From Clostridia bacterium (GTDB lineage Bacteria; Bacillota; Clostridia; Oscillospirales; Butyricicoccaceae): a DNA stretch of 8,340 nt. The notes under the pieces were generated by a model. That model had not been told where the DNA came from. It ran no database searches and saw only the letters and a program-made list of their open reading frames with translations. Positions within the stretch are counted from its first letter, which is position 1; every line of letters starts with the position of its first letter. The translations under genes were made by a program, and so were the position numbers. Location: NCBI GenBank assembly GCA_900763355.1, contig CAAFJY010000032.1, forward strand, positions 1-8,340, in the 5' to 3' direction. Positions 1 through 7,600 of the stretch are shown here, in pieces.

Positions 1-35
1 CTTCTTTTTAGAAGGGAGATTTGGGCTGGGTGATG

Positions 36-63
36 GCGCATCCCGCAGACTTTGTGGGGTGCC
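36..63 (+). repeat. Degenerate relative of the palindromic repeat (copy A)
   Basis: The right half, GACTTTGTGGGG (48-59), matches GATTTTGCGGGG of the copies at 4256 and 8051 at 10 of 12 positions in the same orientation. It is followed by a GCC tract, as in the other copies. The left half can pair with it imperfectly (GGCGCATCCC against GGGGTGCC). It was called as a relative because two other motifs of the 4243 module, a GGTACCGC hairpin and an AACCTC motif, follow it in the same order. Confidence 0.35.
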
Positions 64-118
64 GGGGCGCATTTCAGCTTCAGGTAGGCAAAAGAGCTTC
101 CGGGCCCCGGCGATTTTT
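61..118 (+). terminator. Possible terminator of an upstream unit
   Basis: GCCGGGGC (61-68) can pair with GCCCCGGC (104-111), and five T residues follow at 114-118. The 35-base loop is long for a classical terminator. The local alternative CCGG-GCC-CCGG (100-110) is short. This is a weak call resting only on the stem plus T-run. Confidence 0.25.
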
Positions 119-137
119 CTCTGGTACCGCTAGGCGG

Positions 138-166
138 CACCATCTCTTTCTAAAAAAGAGATGGTG
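138..166. repeat. Perfect 12-bp stem-loop
   Basis: CACCATCTCTTT (138-149) is the exact reverse complement of AAAGAGATGGTG (155-166), with a 5-base loop. It overlaps the 3' arm of the GGTACCGC hairpin at 123-141, so the two structures could be mutually exclusive. No T-run follows on either strand, so it is not a standard terminator. A repeat-family stem or an RNA processing or stability element is possible. Confidence 0.7.
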
Positions 167-259
167 GGGCCGACCGTCCCCCGCCTGGAAGGCGGGTTCC
201 TCCGTCCTGCGGCCCGTGGCCGCACTTCCCCGTCCCCGCGCCGTGCGCGGAACGATAAC

Positions 260-280
260 GCGCCTTTGGCGGCGCTTTTT
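260..280 (+). terminator. Weak terminator-like hairpin with T-run
   Basis: CGCC-TTT-GGCG (261-271), with an alternative pairing GCGC/GCGC (260-263 with 272-275), is followed directly by TTTTT (276-280). The stem is short but GC-rich. It lies immediately upstream of the putative promoter of the regulator operon, where it could insulate that operon from upstream transcription. Confidence 0.35.
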
Positions 281-292
281 CTCCGAAACCTC

Positions 293-321
293 TTGCATTT
301 TCCCCTGACCGGTGATATGCT
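293..321 (+). promoter_or_regulatory. Putative sigma-A promoter of the MarR-ABC operon
   Basis: TTGCAT (293-298) and TATGCT (316-321) are separated by 17 bases. The -10 is preceded by TG one base upstream (313-314), making an extended -10. The hexamer matches are only 3/6 and 4/6. The predicted start near 328 would put the inverted repeat at 337-368 in the early transcribed region, a good place for a repressor. Confidence 0.4.
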
Positions 322-336
322 GTTGCTGAAAAGAAG

Positions 337-368
337 TTGTAGGTGCAACCAGATAGTTGTACCTTCAA
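337..368 (+). promoter_or_regulatory. Inverted repeat, likely MarR operator
   Basis: AGGTGCAAC (341-349) and GTTGTACCT (356-364) are inverted copies matching at 8 of 9 positions across a 6-base spacer. The symmetry extends outward to TTG (337-339) and CAA (366-368), giving 11 of 13 pairs per arm. AGTTGTA also occurs twice as a direct repeat (335-341 and 355-361). It lies 21 bases upstream of the regulator start codon and downstream of the putative promoter. Autorepression by the MarR protein is inferred from position and from the family habit of binding such palindromes. Confidence 0.55.
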
Positions 369-389
369 GGAAAGGACGATATTTCCACC

Positions 390-860
390 ATGGAACATCC
401 CGCAAGAAAGATCACCAAGATCGCCCGGGAAGCGGAGCACCTGGTTCTCCTGGCCATGCGCGAAGAGGAGATCGGCACCGCCGAGATCGACTGTATCCAC
501 GCCGTGCGCCACCATCCGGGGATCACCCAGGCCGAGCTGGCCGCCGCGCTCCACTCGGACAAGGGGGCCATCGCCCGGCGGACGGCCAGTCTGGAGCGCA
601 AGGGCTATCTCCGCCGGGAGCCCAACCCCCGGGACGGCCGCAGCCAGCTGCTCTTCCCCACAGAAAAGGCCGAGGGACTGCGCAACGCCAAGGCCGAGAG
701 CGAAAGCGCCTTTTACGATTATCTCATGGCGGGGCTGGAGGGCGAGGACCGGGCCCGGTTCCTCGCCGCCCTGGACGTGCTCTACCGCCGCTCCAAGGAG
801 GAGAGCCGCGCCGGCTTCCCCCACATCCGTCCGCTTTTGGAGAGGCACGATCATGAATAA
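390..860 (+). CDS. MarR-family winged helix-turn-helix transcriptional regulator
   Basis: This is a 156-residue protein of the usual MarR length. Residues about 30-90 form the winged HTH. A helix-turn-helix is seen at ITQAELAAALHSDKGAIARR (45-64), followed by LERKGYLRREPNPRDGRSQL, the basic beta-wing with the family DxR signature (D82, R84). Flanking helices (about 5-28 and 95-145) would form the dimer interface. MarR proteins bind palindromic operators as dimers and usually release DNA on binding a phenolic or drug-like ligand. The ATG at 390 was chosen because the protein begins as expected there. A purine-rich AAGGAAAGGA lies at 367-376, somewhat far upstream. A TTG at 357 would add 11 residues but lies inside the operator. 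The stop overlaps the start of the ABC gene by 8 bases. The regulator likely represses itself and the two exporter genes. The ligand cannot be deduced. Confidence 0.9.
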   Translation: MEHPARKITKIAREAEHLVLLAMREEEIGTAEIDCIHAVRHHPGITQAELAAALHSDKGAIARRTASLERKGYLRREPNPRDGRSQLLFPTEKAEGLRNAKAESESAFYDYLMAGLEGEDRARFLAALDVLYRRSKEESRAGFPHIRPLLERHDHE

Positions 861-2598
861 AACGGAGCGCAAAAACTTCCGCCCGGACCGCATCGGCTCC
901 TATTTCCGCATGGAATGGCTGCCCCTCACCTGGGTCACCCTCACGGGACTGATCTATAACGTGGGGCTCCTGGCCGGGCCCTGGTTCGAAGGGCGGATGG
1001 CCCAATGCCTGGCGGAGATCCTGGGAGGGAGCCAGACCGCCGCGGCCATGGCGATTCTGGCGGCGGGATACATCCTCTCCACTCTGCTGGTCCAGGCGGC
1101 GCGGTTCGCCAAACGATTTTATGTCCGCCGCTTTGCCAACAACATCAACCGGCGGATGAAGGGCGTTCTCTTTGCCAACCTGGTGCGGCAGAGCCGCCAG
1201 TCCCTGGAGCAGGAGGGGGCCGGAGAGCTGATGACCAAGGCCATCTCCGACGTGGACGACTGCGCCGAGGGGATGCGGAAGTTCACCACCGAGGTCTTTG
1301 ACACCGGGGTGGCGCTGGCAGGCTATGCAGGGATGCTGCTGGCCTATGACAGGCGGCTGGCACTTTTGTGCCTGATCTTCCCGCCGGTCTCCTACATCTG
1401 CGCGGAAAAAATGAAAAAACCGGTGCAGAAAGCCGGTGCGGCCTATAAAAAATCCGCCGCCAATCTGAGCGCCGCCACCCTGGACCGGGCCAAAAACGCC
1501 GTGACCTACCGGGTCTATGGCTGCGAGGGGGCCCAGGAGGTGCGCTACGAGGACGCGCTCCGCCGCTATGAGCACAGCGCCGTGCGGGCCAACGTGTGGC
1601 AGTCGGCCCTGCCGCCCCTCTATCTGGCGGTATCCAACCTGAGCATCCTTTTTATCCTCTGGTTCGGGGCGAAAAACGTGCTGGGGACCGGGTGGCGCAG
1701 CTGGGATATCGCGGCCTTGACCACCTTCCTCTCCTGTTTTGCGAAAATGTCTTCCAAATCCTCCAAAGCCGCCAAGCTGTTCAACGCCGTCCAGAAGGCC
1801 GAGGTCTCCTGGAAGCGCATCCAGCCCCTGATGAAGACGCCGGAGACGCTCCCCGACCTGGCCGTCCCCGCCGGGGAGCCGGTGACGCTGGAAAACGTGG
1901 GCTTTGCCTACGACGGCGGCAAGCCCATCTTCCGGGGCCTCACCCTCTCGGCCCAGCCGGGGGAGATCATCGGCATCACCGGCCCCGTGGCCTGCGGAAA
2001 ATCCACTTTTGGCCGGGTCTTTTTGTGCGAGCGGCCCTATGAGGGCTCCGTGCGCTTCGGTGCGCGGGAGCTTTCTTCTCTGTCCGCACGGGATATTGCC
2101 GCCACGGTGGGATACCTGGGGCATGATCCGGAGTTGTGGAATGATACAGTGACAGCCAACGTCCTGTGCGGCAGCGAAGGGGATCCCATGAAGCCCCTGG
2201 CCCTCACCGCTCTGGACGACGAGGTCCGGGCCATGGAGCAGGGGTCCGAAACGGTGGTGGGGAGCAGCGGCGTGCGGCTTTCCGGCGGTCAGGCTCAGCG
2301 GCTGGCCCTCGCCCGGACGCTGGCCCATCCCCGGCCGGTCCTCGTTTTGGATGACCCCTTTTCCGCTTTGGACCGCAGCACCGAGGACGCCATTTTTGCA
2401 AATCTCCGGGACGATGCCCGGGACAAGGTGGTCTTTTTGATCTCTCACCGGCTCTATCATTTCCCCCAGATGGATCAAATCGTCTTTATGAGCGAGGGGA
2501 CCGTCACCGTGGGGACTCACGAAGAGCTTTTTGCCCGGGTCCCCGCCTACCGCTCCCTTTATGAAAGCCAGGCAGGAGGCGCTTCCCATGAAGAATAA
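853..2598 (+). CDS. ABC exporter half-transporter, degenerate-site subunit (TMD-NBD)
   Basis: This is a 581-residue membrane protein. An N-terminal membrane domain (about residues 20-300) has hydrophobic stretches near 23-45, 63-83, 150-180 and 250-275. The nucleotide-binding domain occupies about 345-570: Walker A GPVACGKST (377-385), signature LSGGQ (476-480), Walker B LVLDD (497-501) and switch histidine H532 in ISHR. Two key positions deviate. The Q-loop glutamine is histidine (H424 in YLGHDPELW), and the catalytic glutamate after Walker B is aspartate (D501). Such changes are typical of the non-catalytic half of heterodimeric exporters of the LmrCD, BmrCD and TM287/288 kind. The start at 853 is supported by GGAGAGG at 839-845; longer in-frame starts would run through the regulator gene in another frame. 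It overlaps both neighbours, indicating translational coupling. It probably exports drugs or lipophilic compounds at the cytoplasmic membrane; the substrate is unknown. Confidence 0.9.
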   Translation: MNKTERKNFRPDRIGSYFRMEWLPLTWVTLTGLIYNVGLLAGPWFEGRMAQCLAEILGGSQTAAAMAILAAGYILSTLLVQAARFAKRFYVRRFANNINRRMKGVLFANLVRQSRQSLEQEGAGELMTKAISDVDDCAEGMRKFTTEVFDTGVALAGYAGMLLAYDRRLALLCLIFPPVSYICAEKMKKPVQKAGAAYKKSAANLSAATLDRAKNAVTYRVYGCEGAQEVRYEDALRRYEHSAVRANVWQSALPPLYLAVSNLSILFILWFGAKNVLGTGWRSWDIAALTTFLSCFAKMSSKSSKAAKLFNAVQKAEVSWKRIQPLMKTPETLPDLAVPAGEPVTLENVGFAYDGGKPIFRGLTLSAQPGEIIGITGPVACGKSTFGRVFLCERPYEGSVRFGARELSSLSARDIAATVGYLGHDPELWNDTVTANVLCGSEGDPMKPLALTALDDEVRAMEQGSETVVGSSGVRLSGGQAQRLALARTLAHPRPVLVLDDPFSALDRSTEDAIFANLRDDARDKVVFLISHRLYHFPQMDQIVFMSEGTVTVGTHEELFARVPAYRSLYESQAGGASHEE

Positions 2599-4333
2599 AG
2601 TCACGGGCTGCCGGGGCGGCGTTTTTTCTGCCGTTCGGCACGCCGCAGCGGAGCATAAACTTCTCAGTGCCGGAACACTGCTCTGTGCCGGAACGGCGGT
2701 GCTGGTCTCTCTTTTGCCGCCCATTCTGCTGGGGCGGACGGTCGATGGGCTCGCTGCCGGACAGGCTCCGCTGTTTTCGGCGGTGCTGCTCTATTTCGCC
2801 AGTCTGGCGCTGGAGAGCGTCCTCTCCGCCGGGCAGGCGACCCTTTTGGAGATGTTCGGTCAGAAAATGACCCACGCCCTCCGCGCCGAGATGTCGGCCA
2901 AGCTCACGCGCCTCCCCGCCTTCGTCCTGGCATCCCAGGATCCCGGTCAGGTGGCCGCCCGGTTCTCCGGGGATGTGGACACGGTGGAGGCCCTCTTCAC
3001 TTCCGGCGTCATCTCTATGGCTGCCGATGTCTGCCGTCTTCTCTCTATTTTCGCCGTCATTGTGTCCAAAAACCCGGGACTCGCCCTGATTTTGCTGCTG
3101 ATTCTGCCTTTGCTGGCGATTTTTACCCGAAGCGTGCAAACGCGGACTCTGGCGGCTCAGCTGGACAACCGCAAGGCCGTGGCCGCCATCTCCGGCCAGG
3201 TGCCGGAGGCTCTCCACAATATCCGCACCATCCATGCCCTGGGCCTGGAGGATTATATGGAAAAGCGCTATGACAAGTGCATTGGTGCCAGCTATGCCGC
3301 CGTGGAAAAAACCAATTTCTACGACGCCATCTATTCCCCCGTGGTCCTCATCCTCAACGCGGCGGTGGTGGGAGCGGTCATGCTGCTGTCCGCCTCCGGA
3401 AATGCCCATGTACTGGAGCTGTTCGGGATGTCGGTGGGCACGTCGGTGACCATCATCAGCTATATTTCCCGCATTTTCACCCCCATCGAGACCCTGGGCA
3501 TGGAGATCCAGACCATCCAATCGGCCATGGCAGGCGTCCAGCGCATCGATGCCTTTCTCTCTCAGGAAGAGCGGGTCCGCCCGGCGGAGCTGGCCCCGGG
3601 GGATCACCCCCGGGGGGACGTGGTGCTGGAAAACGTCACCTTTGGCTATGACCCGGAAAAACCGGTGCTGCGGGACCTCTCCTTCACGGTGAAGGAGGGG
3701 GAGCAGGTCACCCTGGTGGGCCGCACCGGAGCCGGGAAGAGCACGGTGTTCCGGCTCCTTCTGGGGCTTTATCTGCCTCAGAGCGGGCATATAACCATCG
3801 GCGGAACGGCTGCCGCCGATCTCCCCGACGGGGTGCGGCGCAAGACTTTGGGCTGCGTGGAGCAGCACTTTGCCCGGGTGCCGGGAACCGTGCTGGACCA
3901 GATCACGCTGGCCGATCCCGCTATTAGCCGGGACATGGCCGTGGAAGCTGCCACATTGGCAGGGCTGGACGAGGTCATCCGCGCCTTCCCGCAGGGTTAT
4001 GATACCCCCTGCACCGAAGGGATGTTCTCTCAGGGAGAGTGGCAGCTCTTGTCCATCGCCCGGGCAGCGGCAGCGGACCCTGCCGTCCTCCTCCTGGATG
4101 AGATCACCGCCAACCTGGACGCCGCGACCGAGGCCCGGATCCTGGAGGCCCTCCGCCGGGCATCCCGGGGGCGGACGGTGCTGTCCATCTCCCACCGGAT
4201 CTATGAGAGCATGGGCGGGCGGACCATCGAAATTAAGTCTCCCCACAAAATCTCCGATTTTGCGGGGGCCCCGAATCGCGGCATTTCTGCGGAAATGCCG
4301 TGTGGTACCGCAGAGCGGACCACCGCGATTTGA
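2588..4333 (+). CDS. ABC exporter half-transporter, catalytic subunit (TMD-NBD) with repeat-encoded tail
   Basis: This is a 581-residue partner of the preceding subunit. The membrane domain (about residues 20-310) has clear hydrophobic stretches near 25-48, 58-75, 140-180 and 250-275. The NBD has Walker A GRTGAGKST (378-386), Q-loop glutamine Q426, Walker B VLLLDE with catalytic E505, and H536 in ISHR. The signature motif deviates: FSQGE (480-484) instead of LSGGQ. Together with the first subunit this gives one competent ATP site (this Walker A/B with the partner's LSGGQ) and one degenerate site. AGGAGG at 2574-2579 and 8-base spacing support the ATG at 2588, 11 bases inside the upstream gene. 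The recognisable domain ends near GGRTIEI (549). Residues from about 552 to the stop are encoded by the intergenic repeat and hairpins, so the natural end has probably been replaced. ATP-driven export is inferred; the substrate is unknown. Confidence 0.9.
   Translation: MKNKVTGCRGGVFSAVRHAAAEHKLLSAGTLLCAGTAVLVSLLPPILLGRTVDGLAAGQAPLFSAVLLYFASLALESVLSAGQATLLEMFGQKMTHALRAEMSAKLTRLPAFVLASQDPGQVAARFSGDVDTVEALFTSGVISMAADVCRLLSIFAVIVSKNPGLALILLLILPLLAIFTRSVQTRTLAAQLDNRKAVAAISGQVPEALHNIRTIHALGLEDYMEKRYDKCIGASYAAVEKTNFYDAIYSPVVLILNAAVVGAVMLLSASGNAHVLELFGMSVGTSVTIISYISRIFTPIETLGMEIQTIQSAMAGVQRIDAFLSQEERVRPAELAPGDHPRGDVVLENVTFGYDPEKPVLRDLSFTVKEGEQVTLVGRTGAGKSTVFRLLLGLYLPQSGHITIGGTAAADLPDGVRRKTLGCVEQHFARVPGTVLDQITLADPAISRDMAVEAATLAGLDEVIRAFPQGYDTPCTEGMFSQGEWQLLSIARAAAADPAVLLLDEITANLDAATEARILEALRRASRGRTVLSISHRIYESMGGRTIEIKSPHKISDFAGAPNRGISAEMPCGTAERTTAI
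4243..4277 (+). repeat. Palindromic repeat, copy B, inside the ABC gene 3' end
   Basis: These 35 bases match 8038-8072 at 30 positions without gaps. The core is CAAAATC-TCC-GATTTTG (4246-4262), a perfect 7-bp stem, followed by CGGGGGCCCC. Three of the five differences are the loop itself (TCC here, CTT in the other copy), so both stems are fully preserved. The repeat is read in frame by the ABC gene and encodes part of its tail. Confidence 0.85.
4279..4300. repeat. Stem-loop CGGCATTTC/GAAATGCCG
   Basis: A perfect 9-bp stem (4279-4287 with 4292-4300) and a 4-base TGCG loop lie within the repeat-derived tail of the ABC gene. TTTCTGCGGAA at its centre (4284-4294) recurs exactly at 4428-4438, near the end of the same intergenic module. 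Confidence 0.75.
4302..4323. repeat. Bulged stem-loop GTGGT(A)CCGC/GCGGACCAC
   Basis: Nine base pairs interrupted by a single bulged A close on an AGA loop. GGTACCGC (4304-4311), then GCGG and ACC, also occur at 123-141 with a TAG loop, so this hairpin is shared with the interval upstream of the regulator. It still lies inside the ABC coding frame. Confidence 0.65.
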
Positions 4334-4354
4334 CGGGGGAACCATGTTCCCCCG
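4334..4354. repeat. Stem-loop CGGGGGAAC/GTTCCCCCG
   Basis: A perfect 9-bp stem with a CAT loop starts on the base after the ABC stop codon. No T-run follows immediately; CTTCTTTTT at 4362-4370 is 7 bases further on. It could help termination, but the stronger terminator is at 4447. A further small stem GCACG/CGTGC lies at 4401-4416. The remaining sequence from 4334 to 4446 holds no gene. Confidence 0.75.
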
Positions 4355-4446
4355 AAATCCCCTTCTTTTTGGACGAAAAGCCTGTAGATCGCTTGATTCC
4401 GCACGCGGTGTCGTGCAGGTGTGCGCTTTTCTGCGGAACCTCCTTA

Positions 4447-4476
4447 CCCCCGGCGCGGGCGCGCCGGGGGTTTTTT
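4447..4476 (+). terminator. Rho-independent terminator of the MarR-ABC operon
   Basis: CCCCCGGCGC (4447-4456) pairs perfectly with GCGCCGGGGG (4461-4470) around a GGGC loop, followed at once by TTTTTT (4471-4476). This is a textbook intrinsic terminator 114 bases after the last ABC codon. It separates the exporter operon from the peptidase gene. Confidence 0.93.
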
Positions 4477-4527
4477 GCGTCTTTTGGATGCATTCCTCCC
4501 TTCGCCGTGAAATTATATAAGTGGAAA

Positions 4528-4542
4528 CCGGATATTATCCGG
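4528..4542. promoter_or_regulatory. Perfect palindrome upstream of the peptidase promoter
   Basis: CCGGAT-ATT-ATCCGG is a perfect inverted repeat in an AT-rich stretch, ending 21 bases before the -35 box. With no coding context, an operator for an activator or repressor of the peptidase gene is the simplest reading. The cognate regulator cannot be named; the MarR-type site at 337-368 has a different sequence. Confidence 0.4.
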
Positions 4543-4563
4543 GAATTTATGAATATTTTCTCA

Positions 4564-4592
4564 TTGACAGCAAATAAATATACTTGTATACT
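4564..4592 (+). promoter_or_regulatory. Sigma-A promoter of the peptidase gene
   Basis: A perfect TTGACA (4564-4569) and TATACT (4587-4592, 5/6 consensus) are separated by exactly 17 bases. The expected start near 4599 gives a leader of about 46 bases. In the leader, a 5-bp stem CCGGG/CCCGG (4610-4614 with 4623-4627) sits just upstream of the AAGGAGG ribosome binding site (4631-4637). This predicts strong, independent transcription of the peptidase. Confidence 0.85.
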
Positions 4593-4644
4593 GGGAACCA
4601 GAAAGAAAGCCGGGGCCCTTCTCCCGGTACAAGGAGGAAGAACC

Positions 4645-7600
4645 ATGAAACACGCACATCCCAGCAAGAGCGGCAAGGTACTGTCCCTGCTGCTGGCCCT
4701 GGCGCTGACGCTGTCCCTGCTGCCCACCTGGGCGGCGGCGGTGAGCGCCCAGGACATGAACCCCAAGGACGATCCCCTGCTGGGGACCCAATTTTCCGTG
4801 GACGCCGTCATCCCCCTGGCCACGCCGGCCGGCGGGACCGATGTGTCCGTGACCATCCCCCTCTCCGGGGTGAGCAAGCGCCAGCTGGAGGCCGCCATCG
4901 CGTCCGGTCAGGTGACCCTCTCTCTGGACCGGGACAGCAGCCGCCCCTATGTGAACGAGACCCTCTACCCCAACGCCTTTGCCGGCGGTCCCCTGGACAG
5001 CTGGATGACCGAGGGGGAGGATGAGCACCAGTTCACGAATGTCCAGCTCTCCGCCGGGGAGCAAAACGGCAAGCCGGTGCTCAACGTCTCCTTCCACGTG
5101 AACAACTATTTCTATACCGCCCCCTGGTACTATGACAACGGCTGGAAGCAGGGCGACCCGGTGCTGGACAACAGTGTCCCCCATGTGGACGGCGGCTATT
5201 TCATCGACCTGTGCGGCTATTTTGACCTGAGCGCCGCCGTCAGCGGCAAAAAGGCCGGTTCCGCCCCCGTGAAGGTCGCCCCCTATGAGAGCTTCTATAC
5301 CATGTGGGAGATCTACACCCAGCTGGAACAGGTGGTCAAGACCGGGACGGAAAACGGGCTTTATGTGAAAAAGCTCTCCATGGGCCAGTCCACCGCCGGG
5401 CGGGATATGCCCTATCTCATCATCGCCGACAGCAAAGCCAGCGTGGACACCTGGCTCAAGCTCACCCAGCAGGCCGAGAGCGACCCCGACCAGGTGCTCA
5501 AGGACATCGAGAGCGGCAAGCTCAATGACATCCGCGTCCCGGTAATGTACTCCAACATCCACCCCAACGAGACCTCTGCCACCGACGGTGTCTTGGATTT
5601 CGCCAAGATGATCGTCAGCGAAAAGACCATCACCTATGATATGCTCACCGGCTTCACCGCCGAGGGCCAGGCCCAGCTGGAAGCCGAGATGGGCCCCAAG
5701 GGCGAGGAGGGCAGCGTGGCCGTCCCCGACCTGGTGAAGGACAAGGCCAGCTACCTGGGCTACCTCACCGGCGAGAACGAGGGCATCTCCGGCAAGCTGG
5801 ATCTGAAAAAATATTACACCGTGGAGAGCAACACAGTGGATGTGAAGAACGAACTGCTGAAGGACGTCTTCTTCATCCTGGTCCCCGAGGAAAACGTGGA
5901 CGGCCGGACCTATCTCACCCGGCATTCCTCGGGCGGCTATGACCTCAACCGGGACAACTCCTTCCAGACCACCAGCGAGACCGCCAATATGCAGCAGCTC
6001 ATCGGCACCTACAACCCCCTCTCCTTCGCGGAGTTCCACGGGCGGGTGGAGGCCTTCCAGTGCGAGCCCTGCGATCCCCCTCACGAGCCCAACTTTGAAT
6101 ATGATCTCCTGGCGGAGCATCTCATCGGCGGCGGCGAGGCCCTGGGCATCGCCGCGGTGGCCAACAACCCCGGCTACAACAGCTATGTGATCCCCCAGCG
6201 GGACTATCTGAGCTACACCGGAAACGGCACCGAGACCTACTGGCAGGACCCGTGGGATGATATGTCCACCAGCTACACCCCCCAGTTCGCCATGCTCCAC
6301 GGCACCGTGTCCTATACCGTTGAGCTCCCCGCCTACTGCAACGACACGGCTCAGGCCGTCCAATACGGCATCCTGGGTCAGGCCGCCTATGTGGCCGAGG
6401 AAAAGCTCTCCTACCTGAGCTGCCAGGTGAAGATCTTCCAGCGGGGCGTCCACAACCTCAATTCCGACGCCTTTGACCAGGTGGGCCAGTGGCTGTGCGA
6501 CCAGAACGACGTGGAAGGGGCCGAAATGAACATCTTCCGCCCCGAATACAAGGGCAAGGGCCAGAACGGCAACTTCTACCCCGAATGCTACATCATCCCC
6601 CTGGATGGGGCCAACCAGACCAATCTCCAGGCGGCCGCCGACATGATTGAGTGGCTCACCCGCAACGATGTGAAGATCCTCGTCACCGAAAAGGAGTTCA
6701 CCTATGGCGGCGTCACCTATCCCGCGGGGACGATGATCGTCTCCATGTACCAGGCCAAGCGGAGCGTGGCCAACGGCGCTCTCTATGACGGGACCCTCAT
6801 CAACGGGTGGACGGTGCTCTATTCCGAGGGCATCACCGCCTTTAACGAGACCCGGGGCTTTGACATGGTCACCGTGGCCGAGCCCGCCGCCTACAAGACC
6901 ATCCTCGCCGCCTGCGGCAGCGCTCTCGACCACGACGGGGCCGTGAAATATCTCCAGACCGTGGGCTCCTATTTCACAGGCGTCACCGGGCAGGATGCCG
7001 TCATCTCCAACGCCTCCGAGGATTCCACCGCCGCCGTCAACGCCCTGCTCAAAGCGGGCAAGACCGTGGGCATGATCACCGAAGGGGACGATCAGGGCGA
7101 CTTCGTCTGCGCCTATGCCGACTTCCTCACGGTGAAGGATGCCTATCTCATCTCGGCCACCGGCGTCCCCTCCGGGACGGTGAAGGCCAAGGTCATCGCC
7201 AAATCTCCCACCGTCTTTGTCCCCGGGGCCGCCGGGGAGAGCGATTCCGGCTTTGTCTATGCCCAGCAGGTGGGCGACTGCTTCGAGTGGAACTATGACA
7301 CCGCCGCCATGAACCTCATGGGCTTTGCCACCACCTCCGACATCGCCAAGGCCGACGCCGCCGCCGGGGCCGCTTCCCTCAGCAGCGAGGCCAAGGCCGC
7401 CGTGCAGAAGGGTCTCCCCTATATGGGCTATACCGGCTCCGCCGCCTTTGACCTGGTGCCCGGGACGGAATACGCCTGGCTGGATGGGGCCATGGACTGC
7501 CTGAGCTATGTCACCTATCCCACCACCACCCTGGTCAACGCCAGCTATGTCCAGGACGGGGACGACGTGCTCTATGGCTATGGCCTGGGCTACTTCTCCA

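Larger units (their letters stand above)
1..292. other. Non-coding, hairpin-rich interval upstream of the marR-type gene
   Basis: No convincing gene is visible here; the short open frames have no ribosome binding site and no recognisable protein character. The interval is instead a series of inverted repeats. They are GCCGGGGC/GCCCCGGC (61-68 with 104-111), GGTACCGC...GCGGCACC (123-141), a perfect 12-bp stem (138-149 with 155-166), CCCGCC/GGCGGG (180-196), TGCGGCC-CGT-GGCCGCA (208-224), CCGCGC-CGT-GCGCGG (236-250) and CGCC-TTT-GGCG followed by a T-run (261-280). The layout resembles the other two intergenic regions of this window. It probably contains the 3' end of an upstream transcription unit plus a repeat module. 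Confidence 0.6.

Noticed and set aside
21..308. Small open frames on both strands in the upstream interval
   Set aside because: They have no ribosome binding site, Arg/Pro/Gly-rich composition and several perfect hairpins inside, which is better explained as a structured non-coding region.
343..852. In-frame extension of the first ABC gene upstream to 343
   Set aside because: It would overlap the whole regulator gene with an Arg/Pro-rich sequence. GGAGAGG at 839-845 marks the ATG at 853.
724..4345. Two long minus-strand open frames (724-2724 and 2504-4345) opposite the ABC genes
   Set aside because: These have the same third-position GC effect. Their low-complexity Gly/His/Pro-rich translations lack family motifs, while the + strand carries complete Walker A, signature and Walker B motifs.
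4300..4644. In-frame extension of the peptidase upstream to 4300
   Set aside because: The extension runs through the ABC gene end, a strong terminator and the peptidase promoter. The ATG at 4645 has a perfect ribosome binding site and begins a signal peptide.
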